DNA from: Asterias amurensis
Lineage: Eukaryota; Echinodermata; Asteroidea; Forcipulatida; Asteriidae
NCBI RefSeq assembly: GCF_032118995.1
Contig: NC_092665.1
Span: 5,017,501 to 5,081,500, forward strand
Direction: 5' to 3'
DNA: 64,000 nt
In this document: in pieces, positions 10,604-22,647 of the stretch
Numbering within the stretch: the first letter of the stretch is position 1
How the letters are laid out: the number at the start of each line of letters is the position of its first letter
The notes under the pieces: generated by a model
The model's input: only the letters and a program-made list of their open reading frames with translations
Databases searched by the model: none
What the model was told of the DNA's origin: nothing
Made by a program: the position numbers and the translations under genes

Positions 10604-10931
10604 CAAAGGGTTAAGGTTAAACACGTAACACTGTATAGGGCCCATGAGTTGTGTTGTAAAACATTGGGTTTCGCCCATTTTCTACATCAAACTTAAACAC
10701 TGGTGCGATCAGCAATCGTTGATGTGCTGAACACCTTTTAACGCTTCTTAAACACATTCTTAACATAAAGTAAACGGCTGATGCGTCAAACTAAACGCAC
10801 CATAGTAAAAACGAAACGCTTGACGCGTTTAGTTTGACGCATCAGCCGTTTACAAATGGGCAGAAACCATTGCTTTCAACACAACTCATTGGCCCCATAC
10901 ACTGTTACGTGTTTACCCTATACACCCTTTG
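10604..10931. mobile_element. Foldback MITE with a perfect 29-bp inner stem
   Basis: The outer arms (CAAAGGG ... CCCTTTG) enclose further matching blocks, such as ATGAGTTGTGTTG opposite CAACACAACTCAT. The inner stem at 10770-10798 and 10825-10853 is an exact 29-nt inverted repeat (starts GTAAACGGCTGATGCG) around a 26-nt loop. Found only in the module 1 intron. Confidence 0.75.
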
Positions 10932-11141
10932 ACGCGTTCGAAACCTGTTACATAACCTAAAAACTTGTTTGTGTTTACAGTGCAGTTGTTGTGCGTTTTA
11001 CAAATGTCTTCACCCTTTAGGAAATGTGATTGTTTGTCTTTGTACCATTTTTTTTCATGAACAGTTTTGTGATTGAGTCGGTCAGCTAATTAATCGCCTG
11101 CAGTTTGTTAGAAGCACCGTTATTGCCATGATGTATAGCTT

Positions 11142-11328
11142 TTTAAGCGAACAATATCTGTTCATACCTCCTGCAATGCGAATGCGAATAGTTACAAAAT
11201 GTTGACGTCACAAAATCGCAACGTTTAATTCGCATCAGTTGAAATGTGTTCAATCCCTGCAAAAACAGGGATGTGGCTTAAACATTCGTATCCCATTCGC
11301 GTTCGCAGGAAGTATGAACAGGTCTATA
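11142..11328. mobile_element. MITE, about 187 bp, with TGTTCATAC(C/T)TCCTGC ends
   Basis: The left arm TCTGTTCATACCTCCTGC, followed by GCGAATGCGAAT, is matched by the reverse of the right end (CTGTTCATACTTCCTGC, then GAACGCGAAT). The inside is non-coding; the open frame starting at 11244 crosses its edge and is not a gene. Confidence 0.7.
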
Positions 11329-11485
11329 TAATGCCGATAATTTATTGCATGCATAGCTACGCTGAAATCATCACTTTTGAAAACAAGGTCATCTCAAAAC
11401 TAAAATCTTGTCAACGAATTATTCAAAAGTATTATATCGACAACAGTGTCCCAGTTTTTGAGGGTCGAACAAGTCTTCGGCCTGG

Positions 11486-12525
11486 TGCTAACTGGCTCAC
11501 ACTATGACAAATAAGGGTTACAGCAAGCAAAGTCGAGCTGCGTATTGCAATTTTGAGTTTTCCGCCAATCAACGTGTTTTGCCGTCAATTGTCGCTGACG
11601 AACCCGCTAGCGACCGAAGACGGTCAAAATTATCAGTCGTGTTCGTCGGAAAAGTTGTGACAGCCAAAAAAATCATTGTGATTGCGTTCAGATTTCGTTG
11701 AAGAACGTAACCCTCATTTCCTTGGCGCAGACGGCCGCAATTATCAGTCGCATGACATTTCCATGCCGTGCGATTCCGCCGTTTGACCAAATTCACCTGA
11801 CGTCATCATCAAAATAATCTTGGAGGCGCCATTTTTGTGGTCAATGTCAACGTGTGTTGTTTAGAGAAGTGTGCTATTTCGGCGACTCTGCGTTTACACG
11901 TAAATCTATTTACCACCAACATGGTGAGCGTGGCATCAGTCGCCGCGTGTGACGCGCGTGCAAGGGGTCAATTGTCGTTTTGAGGTCGTCACAATTTCGT
12001 TGGTAGTCGTTGTCTGATGAATGGATGACAAGAATATTGTGAAGAGTGGGAACGCCAAACTCGACTGTTATACAACCCACACACAGACGGTTTGATGTCG
12101 GCAAACGAGTCACGTCATCGTCGCCACAACCCACCTTCATCAGCCGCCGTTCCTTGCCGCCACCCAATCCGCTGCCAGCCGTGTGACCCTTTTCCTGTTG
12201 TCGCTGAAGGTCGTTCCCTCCCCGTCAGCTAATTATGATTTTTCCCTTTAGGCTTTTTGCCTTTACTTTGCCGCCAACGTCTTGGGATTTTCACGGTCGC
12301 CACTTTCCGTTGGGTTTATGCCCCGCTACTATGTAAGCCAGCCTTATTAAAGGTTGGCTTACACAGTAGGGACGGACGCGACTAATTTTTGCAGCCGTCT
12401 GCGGTCTCTAGCGGATTCGTCAGCGACAATTGACGACAACACACGATGAATGGCGGCAAACTCGCAATTGCGATTCGCAGCTAAACGTAGCATGCCTCTA
12501 ATCGCCATAGTGTGAGCCAGCCTTC
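11486..12525. mobile_element. Composite long-TIR element(s), about 1 kb
   Basis: The left end (11490-11640) and right end (12370-12525) are inverted copies around TGGCTCACACTATG and CAATTGTCGCTGACGAA. An inner palindrome at about 12333-12362 (GTAAGCCAGCCTT facing AAGGTTGGCTTAC) looks like two element ends abutting, so this may be an 0.86 kb element next to a second one of about 175 bp. No transposase seen. Confidence 0.65.
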
Positions 12526-13464
12526 ACAAAGGCGCAAATATAAAAACAAATGTGGTTTGTTTTGAATTAAGTTAGCTTTACTCTCGGTTCTACCCTTACT
12601 CTGTACTCTCAGTAAAATGTTTTCTAGTTATATTTTGTGCGAAACATTTGTAAAAAAAAAAACTATTTTAAACATTGCTGGCAAAAAGGTAAATCGTAAA
12701 CATTATGGATTGATAACTCAGTTGGAGAGCGCCGAAACAATATGGGTCCAAGGTTCACATTCCACTTTTGACAAAATGTCTTTGCTCAAATCAAAAACAC
12801 TATAATTAAGAATGAGATTCGGAATATATTTAGTAGAAACTACGTTAAGTCGATCAACTCAATAAGTGACCACGTACAGCTTTGAGTTGATCCGTGCTGA
12901 AGGAGACGCCATACTTGAACTTTGCCAAGTCACCAGCCTAGACACCAAACGTCTTGAAAGGGTACATTGATGTAGTCATGAGAGTATGTGCAAAATCGGC
13001 CGGAAACTCAAGAGTGCTGTTTTAGCTACAGCCGCACATTTTTGTTCAAGTCAATATGTTGTCTGGATGGTTCCAAGTGACACCACATGATCGCCGGCAA
13101 CGTATTGTGTATCATTATGTATGGGTCGAAACTGTGATGTCTCAAATTAACCTTTCAATAGTAACAAATTTGTTTATAAAGCCAACCTCCATGTTTTTTC
13201 AGGCATTTCTTCTAGTATAATAAGTATTAATTAACCAGTTTCCAGGTCCTGAGATGGCCTATGTCACAAACGGACCATTTCGCTGCTCGGCTCAAATTAC
13301 AACAGACCTATTATCGTTTGCACACGTAGAGGGGCAATCCAACGAATAATAAAAATAATAATAACATCGAAGTATCTACCAACCAGGTACCCAATTGGCG
13401 CTGAGTATATACAAACTTTCAGAGTTATTCAAATGATAAATTCTGAGAACCAATTATTTAGCAC

Positions 13465-13725
13465 CTGATAAGGGTTTACAAGGTGCTACGGCGCATCAGC
13501 AGCCACAGCCAGGAACACCGAGGCGAGCCCTTTTTTTTTTCTTTTCGATAAGTGCACTGGGATCGTTTACAAGCGTTACACAACACATGTGACCAACGGC
13601 TTTACGTTCAATGCGAAAGGCAAGGTTATTAGTGTCACGACTCGGGATTCGAACCCACACTCTGCTGATCAGAAACACCAGGGTTTAACATCGGTGGTCA
13701 AAACCGATCGGCAACGACACTTCTG
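13465..13725 (-). mobile_element. tRNA-derived SINE
   Basis: On the minus strand a pol III B box GGTTCGAATCCCG lies at 13643-13656, with an A-box-like GTTGCCGATCGGTT upstream near 13710. A body and a tail with CTGGCTGTGGCTGCTGATG follow, ending near 13465. It is too long and poorly folded for a true tRNA. Family not identified. Confidence 0.65.
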
Positions 13726-13995
13726 TTTATAATATCAATTATAAACAGTTTTAACACTCCTAAGGCGTTCTCATTTAATTGCTTTAAAAAAAAACATTAA
13801 TTTTTTTCATTTACCGATTTAGTTCAGCAAACTTACACTATTATTCAGTTAATCAACTAATGTGCAGTTTGATCTAATCTGATACCTTACGGGCGAATAC
13901 ATAATAAAAGGAGAGGATCAACTGACAAATGATCAACCCTACCAGCTACGAAAACACAATTGCTATAAATGTTGTTATTCTTACAATTTTTACAG

Positions 13996-14811
13996 ATGAA
14001 GATTACGTTAGGAGTGGCCATTGTTTTGGCTTTTATGCAAGTTCAGTTCCTGGTGGCTACAGCAGCAGTTTCACCCGATTCGGGAATGACGTGTAACTCC
14101 TGCTGCCAGGGCCCAGCCGGTATACCGGGAATCCCTGGATCTAATGGGAACCATGGTCAAGGACTTGTAGGCCCCAGAGGTGATGCTGGCTCTCCGGGTG
14201 AGGTAGGTCAACCCGGGGTTAAAGGAGACAAGGGGTCAGATGGACTGATTGGTGAGCCAGGCGCTAAAGGGGAACACGGACTGAAGGGAGAGCAAGGAGT
14301 CGGTCTACCAGGAAAACAAGGACCTCAAGGTCTGCCTGGGATGAATGGTTTGAAGGGGGAGAGAGGTGAACCTGGACCAGCTGGACAGACCGGTGAAGCA
14401 GGTGAATGTAGCACGCGACGGTCCGCCTTCACTGCAGTGAGAAATACCGCCTTCAGTCCTCCATCCCCATGGAATCGTCTGCCCTTTGAAGAGTTATTGT
14501 TTTCAGAGGAAGGGACTGATTTCAACTTGAATAACGGCACGTTTACGTGTAATGTGCCTGGTGTATACGTATTGATGTTCTCAGTCCAGAAATCATCAAG
14601 TGGGCCTTACCTATGGGTCAAGCTGATGAAGAACGGCGGTAACACCATTGTAATAGGGGGTGTACGCGATGCAGATTATCATCAAATGAGCAACAGTGCA
14701 GTGATTCCCCTGCACTACGGAGATCAAGTTCACTTAGCTGTAAGCGGTTCAGTATATAGTAGCTCTAACTATTACACGTCATTCACTGGATTCCTGCTGT
14801 ACGAAATCTAA
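13996..14811 (+). CDS. C1q-1: secreted collagen-like / C1q-domain protein, 271 aa
   Basis: A soluble C1q-domain-containing protein; such proteins trimerise and bind microbial or self surface patterns in invertebrate immunity. Residues 1 to about 24 form a signal peptide. CNSCC at 33-37 probably makes interchain disulfides. Residues 39-136 are Gly-X-Y repeats with two one-residue breaks (after GNHGQ and at GVGLP) that may kink the rod. The C1q head spans about 142-271, with [11 protein letters not shown], the central [16 protein letters not shown] strand and the closing [10 protein letters not shown]. An extra GPRGDA hexapeptide at 59-64 is missing from the other two copies. The start is the ATG directly after the acceptor TTTTTACAG; an in-frame ATG at 13969 lies in the intron. 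Whole CDS in one exon; exon 1 near 9750-9814. Confidence 0.92.
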   Translation: MKITLGVAIVLAFMQVQFLVATAAVSPDSGMTCNSCCQGPAGIPGIPGSNGNHGQGLVGPRGDAGSPGEVGQPGVKGDKGSDGLIGEPGAKGEHGLKGEQGVGLPGKQGPQGLPGMNGLKGERGEPGPAGQTGEAGECSTRRSAFTAVRNTAFSPPSPWNRLPFEELLFSEEGTDFNLNNGTFTCNVPGVYVLMFSVQKSSSGPYLWVKLMKNGGNTIVIGGVRDADYHQMSNSAVIPLHYGDQVHLAVSGSVYSSSNYYTSFTGFLLYEI

Positions 14812-14862
14812 ATCGAACATAAAAACACACGGAAACGTTTAAATGTTTTAGACAACGATTTA

Positions 14863-14868
14863 AATAAA
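14863..14868 (+). terminator. C1q-1 polyadenylation signal
   Basis: AATAAA about 50 bases after the stop codon, conserved at 35375-35380 and 60427-60432 in the other copies. Confidence 0.7.
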
Positions 14869-16416
14869 CTAATATGCAACTATATAGTTTTTACAGATAT
14901 AATAATAATGAGTTAATCGTGGAAAATCGAACGTGTGTTTAGATGAATCGATTAAAATTACTTTATTATTAATTGTTTTTTTATTTGCAGGACAATAAGT
15001 ATGGAAAAGGCGTTTCATTTGAACACTTGACTTTGCAAACGTGTATTGTGACAAAAACTTTCAACGTGTTTTTGTCACGTAAACAGTGCTATAAATATTC
15101 GTTCATCTCTTTTTTGAGTTTTTTGGGAAAGTTTGAAATTTCTGCAGCCTGTAATTCCGTCCGAGGGTGCAATGATGAGTCCTTGAAACGACTCTACAAC
15201 TTTCATTTTCCATAAAATGCAAAATGAAACTACGCAACAAAAAGCTTACAGTTTATAAAACAGTACTTAAAAACAACTGTAACTTCAGATTCCTTGATAC
15301 AGACTTAGACCAATAATTCATTGTGGCTGCCGATTGTGCCGGCAATTTTAATTGAAACATGTTAAATTGGTGGAAAAAGCTGTACCCTGTTGATGCAACA
15401 AAGAACAAATAATTCACAAAACAACTGGTAACTATTATCTTCTGATGATATCAAAGTTAATAACCAATACTTATTATAGTAAACTAATGATAACTTGTGA
15501 TCGAAAGGACACAGCGTTGTAAAGTTACCGGAAGACGTTTCCTTTGTGTCTTCTTTTCCCGAACACGTCTCGATATGGTGAAACATTTAATACTTCCTCG
15601 TAGTTTTGCGTTTGTTCGTTTTAACATGAGAGAGCACTTTCTTTTTAATGCAGATGAAACATTGGGTTTCATTTTGAACCACCTTTGTATAAAACATGTG
15701 ATGATGTCACAATATTATATCAAAGAGGGGATGTACATTTCGGTACAGCGATTGCTTTAACCGTCAAAATGAAAATGAAACCAATCTTGCTATAAAAAGG
15801 TATACTAACAAAATACACCATCTAAGTGTGAACTTGGAAAATATAGTTTTCCTCACTTTCAGAATACGAGCTAGTTACACAATATTGCATTTTATCTTGA
15901 TCTCTCTTACTACAGAAACGTGTCGTTGACAGTAAAATTAAAGAATAACGTTAAAGGTAGTTCAAAAACATTGTTAGTGTTTGCAATAACCTTAGATCAA
16001 TAAAGTATTAATTGATACATATATTTCTACGAAGCATTTTTTTCTGAATAAACTATTATACATTTAGTTTAAAAGAAGTTAATATTATATGACACTAAGT
16101 TTTAGAAATAGGCAGGTGTCGCTAGAATGATTTAAATACATTGAACGAAAAAACATTGACGCCGTATCAGTTGATTGTTTTGGTTTTGAATATTGAATGG
16201 GTATATTTAAACACCATTAATTGTAAATACGTTTTACATTTTAAAATATTGTTCCAAGCGATAACAATTGGTTGACTCAAAAAAAAAAAAAGCACCCTAG
16301 CAAGTAAACAATTAAGGGAAGCGTTCCACCATCTTTAAACGGTTTAAGTTTAATGTAACTCAGTGGACACTGTGTTTTGTGTCCTTCTACAAAAAGTATC
16401 CGAACCCTTAAATTTG
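14869..16416. other. 3' flank of C1q-1 shared with modules 2 and 3
   Basis: Matches 35381-38270 and 60433-62995 except for segments present in only some modules. Short open frames here (for example 15497-15760) are not preserved in the other modules, so no gene is called. Confidence 0.6.
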
Positions 16417-17369
16417 AAATCATCAGACTCAAGCTGCTATGTCAAATAGTTCAGAGCACGCGTTTGGGTGTAGCTCAATGGTTTATTCACGAGGGAATTT
16501 CTATACAACATCTTCTCTGCACCTATTAGTAATGTTTACCGTTATTCTCTTTTATTCTGAGAAATTCAAATTGAACTGTCTCTCTTTTTATAGACCAGTA
16601 GTGACCCTCATGAATGATATAAGTTGAATAAGCTCATCAGCCCCTTTCAGTGATGCTAGGTGAGACCGGTGGGTTTGAGCAAATCGGTCCCAAATCGGTC
16701 TTTTTCTCAATTGTTAGCCAAACATAACCTGTGTGCATGCATGACACGATGATGTTTGAAAAACACAGTAAGCGGAAAATGGTGATCATAAGCGCAGAGT
16801 TTGGTGGTTAAGAGATCGTGAAATCAAATCGTACTAGATCAAACATCAAACCACCGACCCAAAAAAAAATAAAAAATTGTAATTAATTAACCACGTGGCC
16901 CATATTTGCATATTTAATTGTACAAGGGGACAAAGTTGTGGGAACTTCCTGTTGATGCTGACATCATGAGAACATCAGCATAAGTATTGGAATTGCACTA
17001 CCTATTGAACCACTTGTAGTGTTCAAGGAGTCCAACACGTCAGTCTAGAGTCCAACTCTGATTGTATAAATCAATTCAGGCATCATCTTCAATTTAATTT
17101 TATGCAACAAGCAAACTTATAAATTTTCTGATTTTATTTCAAAGGGTAACATAAATGGCTGTTAGCAAATGGTTTCCAACAAAAACTACATGGTGTACGT
17201 GCACAATATTCTTACTGGCCTCAAGCATTTACCTCTAGATAATAAATCAAGCATTCAGTTCAAAATGAAAAAAGTTGGTTATTGCCACATTATTCAGCGA
17301 ACCATGAATCATACACAGCTACTATTGTATTTTCTATTGGGTGTTTTAATTGTATGGATTTTAATATGT

Positions 17370-17431
17370 TTTCTTTTAATTGTTCAGCGCCCAGGAGCAT
17401 GTTTACGTGGATAGGCGCTATATAAATTTTC

Positions 17432-17496
<65 letters not shown>

Positions 17497-17500
17497 TCAC
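17370..17500 (+). mobile_element. 3' tail of a SINE or L2/CR1-type LINE with (ATT)n
   Basis: GGCGCTATATAAATTTTCAG runs into about 20 ATT triplets (17437-17493). That GCGCTATATAAA tail followed by a simple repeat is typical of L2/CR1-mobilised elements. No reverse transcriptase is present here. Confidence 0.5.
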
Positions 17501-17504
17501 AAGA

Positions 17505-17860
17505 AAATCTATGTGTGGAGGGTAACAGACAGCACACAATGGACCAAAAGTGCAATCGTCAGCCGTTGAAGTTTATTATACATGGGGCTGATGATGATCA
17601 AAAGGATAACAGTTTTTTATCGGCACATTGTTCAGCGAACCATGAATCATACACAGCTACTATCCACAAGAAAATCTATGCGTGGAGGGTGACAGACAGC
17701 ACACAATGGAACCGGAGTTTAACAATGACAATACCAAAAGTGCAATCGTAAGCCGTTGAAGTTTATTATACATGGGGCTGATGGTGATCAAAAGGATAAA
17801 AGTCTGCTGTCGATACAACCGCCCACTTATATTCAACGGACCATGAATCACGGACCATAT
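17505..17860 (+). repeat. Two-unit tandem repeat of about 190 bp
   Basis: Blocks AGACAGCACACAATGGA and CATGGGGCTGATG recur at about 17527/17694 and 17581/17771. A third partial unit lies near 17297-17330 (AACCATGAATCATACACAGC). Confidence 0.7.
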
Positions 17861-18585
17861 GCACAAAATAAAATATTCAAAAGAATATCCATATAATAGA
17901 TTTGTCTGGTGTATAAACTGATGTCCCAGCCATGGGATTTTCGTGTGTTTTTGCTAGATTCCTCGCTCCCCAACCAAAGTGACTACAAAACGTATCTAAT
18001 GGATAACAATGGTATATTTCGACATGGTTTTTTTCCCAGCAAGAGTTGTGGGGCCCAATTTCTCTAGTATTTATTTTGGGTATTTTGTTTATCTGTTTCA
18101 TTTAAATATATGGTTAAGTTTTATTTTACGCTAACTGTTTTTGTGTTTCTTCTTCCTGTTATTTTGAATTGTTTTGCCGCTACATAAGATTACACCCACT
18201 AAATAGAATTGCTTACATTGCTTTCTTCGTTAGAAAAAAAGGGGGGGGGGGGGGTCCGTACTCGTTAAGGTTTGCTTTTTATGGGCCCCTCCATCCCCTA
18301 CATGTGTTTTGCATTGTTTTTTAGTTTTTGTTTTCTATTATTGTACGATTGCATTTGCTTGTAATAAATTATTTATTACCTTCTGTGTAGACTAAGCAAG
18401 TCTCGCGCGTATTTGAACTTGCGGGACCATTATGTTCCAAACCTTGTGGAGTTTTACGAGGGACATTTTGTTTCGTCCATTATTTTAGTTTAACGTAGTT
18501 TATGACCATGAATATTATAAATATTGTTGGAAATGTTATACTAGTTAACAAAACGTATACAAGTAAAATCCTTTCAACAAAAGAA

Positions 18586-19035
18586 ATCCTACTTTCGGGA
18601 TGTCGACTTCCCGAGATAAATTATCACAGGAAGACGACATCCTAATTTTAGGGTGTCGACTTCCCGAGATAAATTATCACAGCAAGACGACATCCTACTT
18701 TTGGGATATCGACATTCCGAGATAAATTATCACAGGAAGACGACATTCTTCTTTTAGAATGTCGACTTCCCGAGATAAATTATCACAGGAAGATGACAAC
18801 TGACGTTTAGGATGTCGACATACCGAGATAAATTATCACAGCAAGACGACATCCTACTTTTAGGATGTCGACATCCCGAGATAAATTATCACAGCAAGAC
18901 GACCTCCTACTTTTAGGATGTCGACATCCCGAGATAAATTATCACAGGAAGACGACATCCTACTTTTAGGATGTCGACATTCCGAGATAAATTATCACAG
19001 GAAGACGACATTCTTCTTTAAGAATGTCGACTGTT
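18586..19035. repeat. 53-bp minisatellite, about eight units
   Basis: Unit: ATCCTACTTTTAGGATGTCG followed by ACATCCCGAGATAAATTATC and ACAGGAAGACGAC. ATCCTA...TAGGAT plus the flanking GTCGTC/GTCGAC make a hairpin in nearly every unit, and paired changes (ATTCTT with AGAAT) keep the stem. Adjacent units differ at a few positions. Confidence 0.9.
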
Positions 19036-19047
19036 TGTAGGGATAAG

Positions 19048-19560
19048 ACTCCTTGGGGATAGGAGAAAAATCTGGAAAACCGTGACCTCAATTTGACCTC
19101 TACTTCCGGGTCAACCGGAAGTGGGACCATATCTCAAGAACTACTCAACCGATTTTCAATTTGTTTTCACTTACAGACTCCTTGACATTAATATTGACTG
19201 TGAAAACTCGTGACCCCATGTTGGCCTCTACGTCCGGGTGAACCGGAAATGGGACCGTACGCCAAGTACTATACAACCGATTTTCAATCCTGTTTGTTCA
19301 GTTTTATCCTCCTAAGGCATTAAAAATAAACTTTGAAAATACATGACCCCAAGTTGACCTCTACTTCCGGGTCAACCAGAAGTGGCACCATATCTCAAGA
19401 ACTACACAACCGATTTTCTAACTTTTTTCAGTTACAGACTCCTTGGGCGTTAGAGATTAGCCTTAGGTTACCGTGACCCGATGAAGTGGCACCGTAACTC
19501 AAGGCACTGTACAGTATTTATCAAACTTTTTTTCAGTTATAGACTCCTTGGTAATGTTAA
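19048..19560. repeat. 130-bp tandem repeat, about four units
   Basis: ACTCCTTGG-type starts lie at 19048, 19177, about 19308, 19438 and about 19544. Each unit contains GACCTCTACTTCCGGGTCAA and AACTACACAACCGATTTTC variants. It follows directly on the 53-bp minisatellite. Confidence 0.85.
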
Positions 19561-19629
19561 CACATAATCAAAGCAAAAGAACACTGAACAGCTTTGTGTT
19601 TGTTCACAAACACCTAATGTCTAGTTATT

Positions 19630-19715
19630 ATTAGCTGTTCCGACCTACCGTCGGAACAGGTATTGTTTTCGTCGAGATTTTTATTATTAGCTGTTCCGAC
19701 CTACGTCGGAACAGG
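19630..19715. repeat. Two GTTCCGACCTA(C)CGTCGGAAC hairpins
   Basis: Two copies about 52 bases apart of GCTGTTCCGACC...GTCGGAACAGG, each a near-perfect short hairpin followed by TATTGTTTT. Confidence 0.75.
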
Positions 19716-19723
19716 TATTGTTT

Positions 19724-20085
<362 letters not shown>

Positions 20086-20276
20086 TTTCCACCTAAAACC
20101 CCATAGCATTTGTACACGTTTTTTCTTAAAGCCCAATCTCCTAAACCATAAAATCAAGAGAATTAAATCATATATCAAATTGAAGCTTAGAACATAAGCT
20201 TTACTCTTAAAAAATGTGAAAAATCTTAATTCATTATGCACATAAGTCATCCGCACTCGTACCACTAACCGCATGC

Positions 20277-20666
20277 GGAGGCCGTCAGGCCGACAGCCTT
20301 GTCGGGTATGTAACTTCCGGGTTTAATGTGTTGTATTGAAAAATTTCCACAAGTGGGAAAAAATGGAGGGGCTTTCGGATACGCTAGTATGCAGCCCATG
20401 AATATGTATATCTTTCGTCAGACCTATCAGACAACACAGGATGTGAGGCAAATGAATTATTCATTTTGACGTCCAATCACGCACTTCCCTTATCACGACC
20501 TTTGGACCCTATCATGCGTCCGTGGTTGTGGTGTGTGATGTAAACATGTCTCGTCTTTCGCGGGCATTATGGTAATGAGCTGACCGTGGGAACTCTTCGC
20601 TTATTATAGTAATGAGGTCAGTGGCTTCAACACAAACCCTACAAGGCTGTCGGCCTGACGGCCTCC
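20277..20666. mobile_element. MITE with 26-bp perfect terminal inverted repeats
   Basis: GGAGGCCGTCAGGCCGACAG and its next six bases (20277-20302) are exactly reversed at 20641-20666. Weaker matching extends outward to about 20255 and 20690 (CGTACCACTAACCGCATG against CGTACACTATCCGCATG). 390 bp, non-coding. Confidence 0.8.
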
Positions 20667-20899
20667 CCATGCGGATAGTGTACGGGGCATCGTGTCGTGC
20701 GATGTTACGCACAGTGAATATGGCTGGGTTTTTATACAGCGGTGGTTTTTTTTTCGGAGTGAATAATTCGACTGCCTTGAGCAAGGCTAATATTATACAG
20801 ACACCACACACGCTCCTGCATGCTGGATCGGAACATCTGGAGAAACATCACTGGGCAGGCTCGAGCTTCCACATGGCGCTCGACTTGATGTTGGTTTAT

Positions 20900-21480
20900 T
20901 CAATGATATCATTGTATCAAAGGAATCACTGGATCTGAACAGCAGGTACCTGTCTTAATCCTTGCGGATAAAGACAGGGTCGTCTGCAATTTATGGGTGC
21001 GTTCGTTTAGCTTCCCTTGGTCGACCCCGGTCTGCCCCCGGTACGTTCGAATAGTTTTAATGTCATTCCAGGGTTCACCCGGGTCAGCCCCCAGTGCCCT
21101 GCTTGTGGAGTGGGTCAACTTGGGGCGACTCGAGGTGCATGCCGTCACCACGAGAGGGCGAGTTTGATCGTTCGATTAGCTCTTGTCAGGGGCTCACCCG
21201 AGTGAGCACCGCGGGGTCGACCAAGGGAAGCTAATCCTTATGTAGCCCGAACGTCTGACGTCATTCTTCGAGGCTCGTGAATAACGCCAGAGACCGGCAC
21301 CAAAACCGGCGTGTAGTTTCACCTTTGACCTCCCTCATTTCACATAGAGATACTTGAAGACAGGCGGCAGTGCTGCATGTACTGTAGGGGCATGTATCCA
21401 ATTGAATCGCTGGATCGAGCGGCCGGGACCTGTCTTTATCCTTGCGGATAACAGACAGGGGCCCAGTCTAATCCCTATGT
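20900..21480. mobile_element. Composite of dispersed repeats including a TGGGTGCG MITE
   Basis: Order: a GGAATCACTGGATCTGA block with hairpin (20920-20985), the TGGGTGCG MITE (20995-21235), a CGAACGTCTGACGTCATTC block (21240-21360), and a second hairpin block (21390-21475). The same blocks occur in ALP1 intron 2 (4316-5275), so this looks like one larger element with the MITE inside. Confidence 0.6.
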
Positions 21481-21799
21481 AGACGGAAAACTGTAAGACA
21501 ATATACGTAGAGGGCGCTGTGGCTCTGTGGTGTTATTTAATTGGGAATACATTTACAAAGCGCCCTCTAATGTACAAATTTATCAAAAATGTACAAAGTG
21601 AGGTGTATACAGATCCGAACGTTGGTTGTGTGTGTGCTCGCGAACACCGTTTTCTTGGAAACCAGGGGACGAGAATTACAAAGCGCCCTCTTTTGCTTTA
21701 TTTACTACAAACGTACAGTGTGCGGTGTTGTAACCCAGACTACAATCCCGGCCATATCTCTTTGGAGATAGCAGGGGCAGGGGAGAAAATGTTTATTGT

Positions 21800-22647
21800 C
21801 AGTGGGAAGTGGACAGGGAAAAGTTTTATTTAATGTAAGAATGGGTGACCCAAGCATTTCGGCCGGGATTGTAGGCCCCGTTGTCGGAGGAACACAACTC
21901 GTCTTATTTGACTGGCGACCGAACATGTTGTTTTATTTTTGCTTCCGAAAAACTGCAAGCGAACGAAGTGACCTGGCTCTCCTGCCTTCCCCAGGCTGGT
22001 ATGGGCCGCGGTTAACGAAGAGCAGGAGTGCTAATGATATTTCCTCGGAGATTCTGATATCAAACGGTTTGAAGCAGATTGAACCAAAAGAGGGTACTGA
22101 ACAAGGGTGCTTTCAGAAGAAACGACAAGAGGAGGAAACTATCTCCAAGGGACAAAATTTCCTGCCACTACAAGGGCCACGCGCAATTCTCCAGGACTAG
22201 GCGCCCGGATGGGTTGCCGGCGTCTCAGTGAAATCAATGCTGCCGGAGATTCTTTCCCCTGTTTTGGAAACTAACATGGGCTGAGTGAGGGTGAATCAAC
22301 AGAGGGCGCTATCACAAGTAGTTTGTAACAATTTTGGGAGAACATAATCTCCTGACACACCTGCCCAAAATGGGGACAGAATCTCCGGGGACAGATTTCC
22401 ATTAAAAACACCGGCCCAAAGCGGAATCCTGCGTTACGTGTTAAACAATCAAAATGACTTCAATCTCATCCAAAAGTTGTAAAATAGCAAATACATTTTG
22501 TTCGCAGTGTGTTCATTTGATTTTTGTTGTTGCTCCATTTAACATTCTTGTTTCCCAAAAAGCATTTTATTTTTGTACGTTTCATTGGTAGTAGACTCCG
22601 AGAAAACAAAGGATACGATTGAAAATCAGTTTAAAATTACCCTTTAA
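21800..22647. other. Shared 3' region and repeat R of module 1
   Basis: Homologous to 38280-39138 and 63020-63884. It contains CCGGAGATTCTTTCCCC near 22245 and its reverse near 22372. A frame open from 21796 to 22200 is closed early in both other modules, so it is not called a gene. Confidence 0.6.

Larger units (their letters stand above)
9815..13995 (+). other. Intron 1 of C1q-1
   Basis: GT at 9815 and ...TTTTTACAG before 13996. Only parts (for example 10320-10500) match the introns of C1q-2 and C1q-3. The rest is lineage-specific transposon sequence annotated separately. About 12530-13460 holds no element that I recognise. Confidence 0.7.

Noticed and set aside
11504-11796. Open frames on both strands around 11.5-11.8 kb
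   Set aside because: They fall inside a long-TIR element and read through its inverted repeat.
13630-13725. A tRNA gene on the minus strand
   Set aside because: The B box is good but the cloverleaf is not convincing, and a SINE-type tail follows.
13969-13995. Upstream in-frame ATG extending C1q-1 (likewise 34289 and 59386)
   Set aside because: These bases precede a conserved acceptor AG and lie in the intron; the signal peptide starts naturally at the ATG after it.
18586-19035. Regular repeats that could resemble a CRISPR array
   Set aside because: Eukaryotic context, no unique spacers, and head-to-tail 53-bp units without spacer sequence: a minisatellite.
21796-22200. 134-codon open frame in the shared 3' region
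   Set aside because: Closed by stops in modules 2 and 3, no recognisable family, and it lies in repeat-rich sequence.
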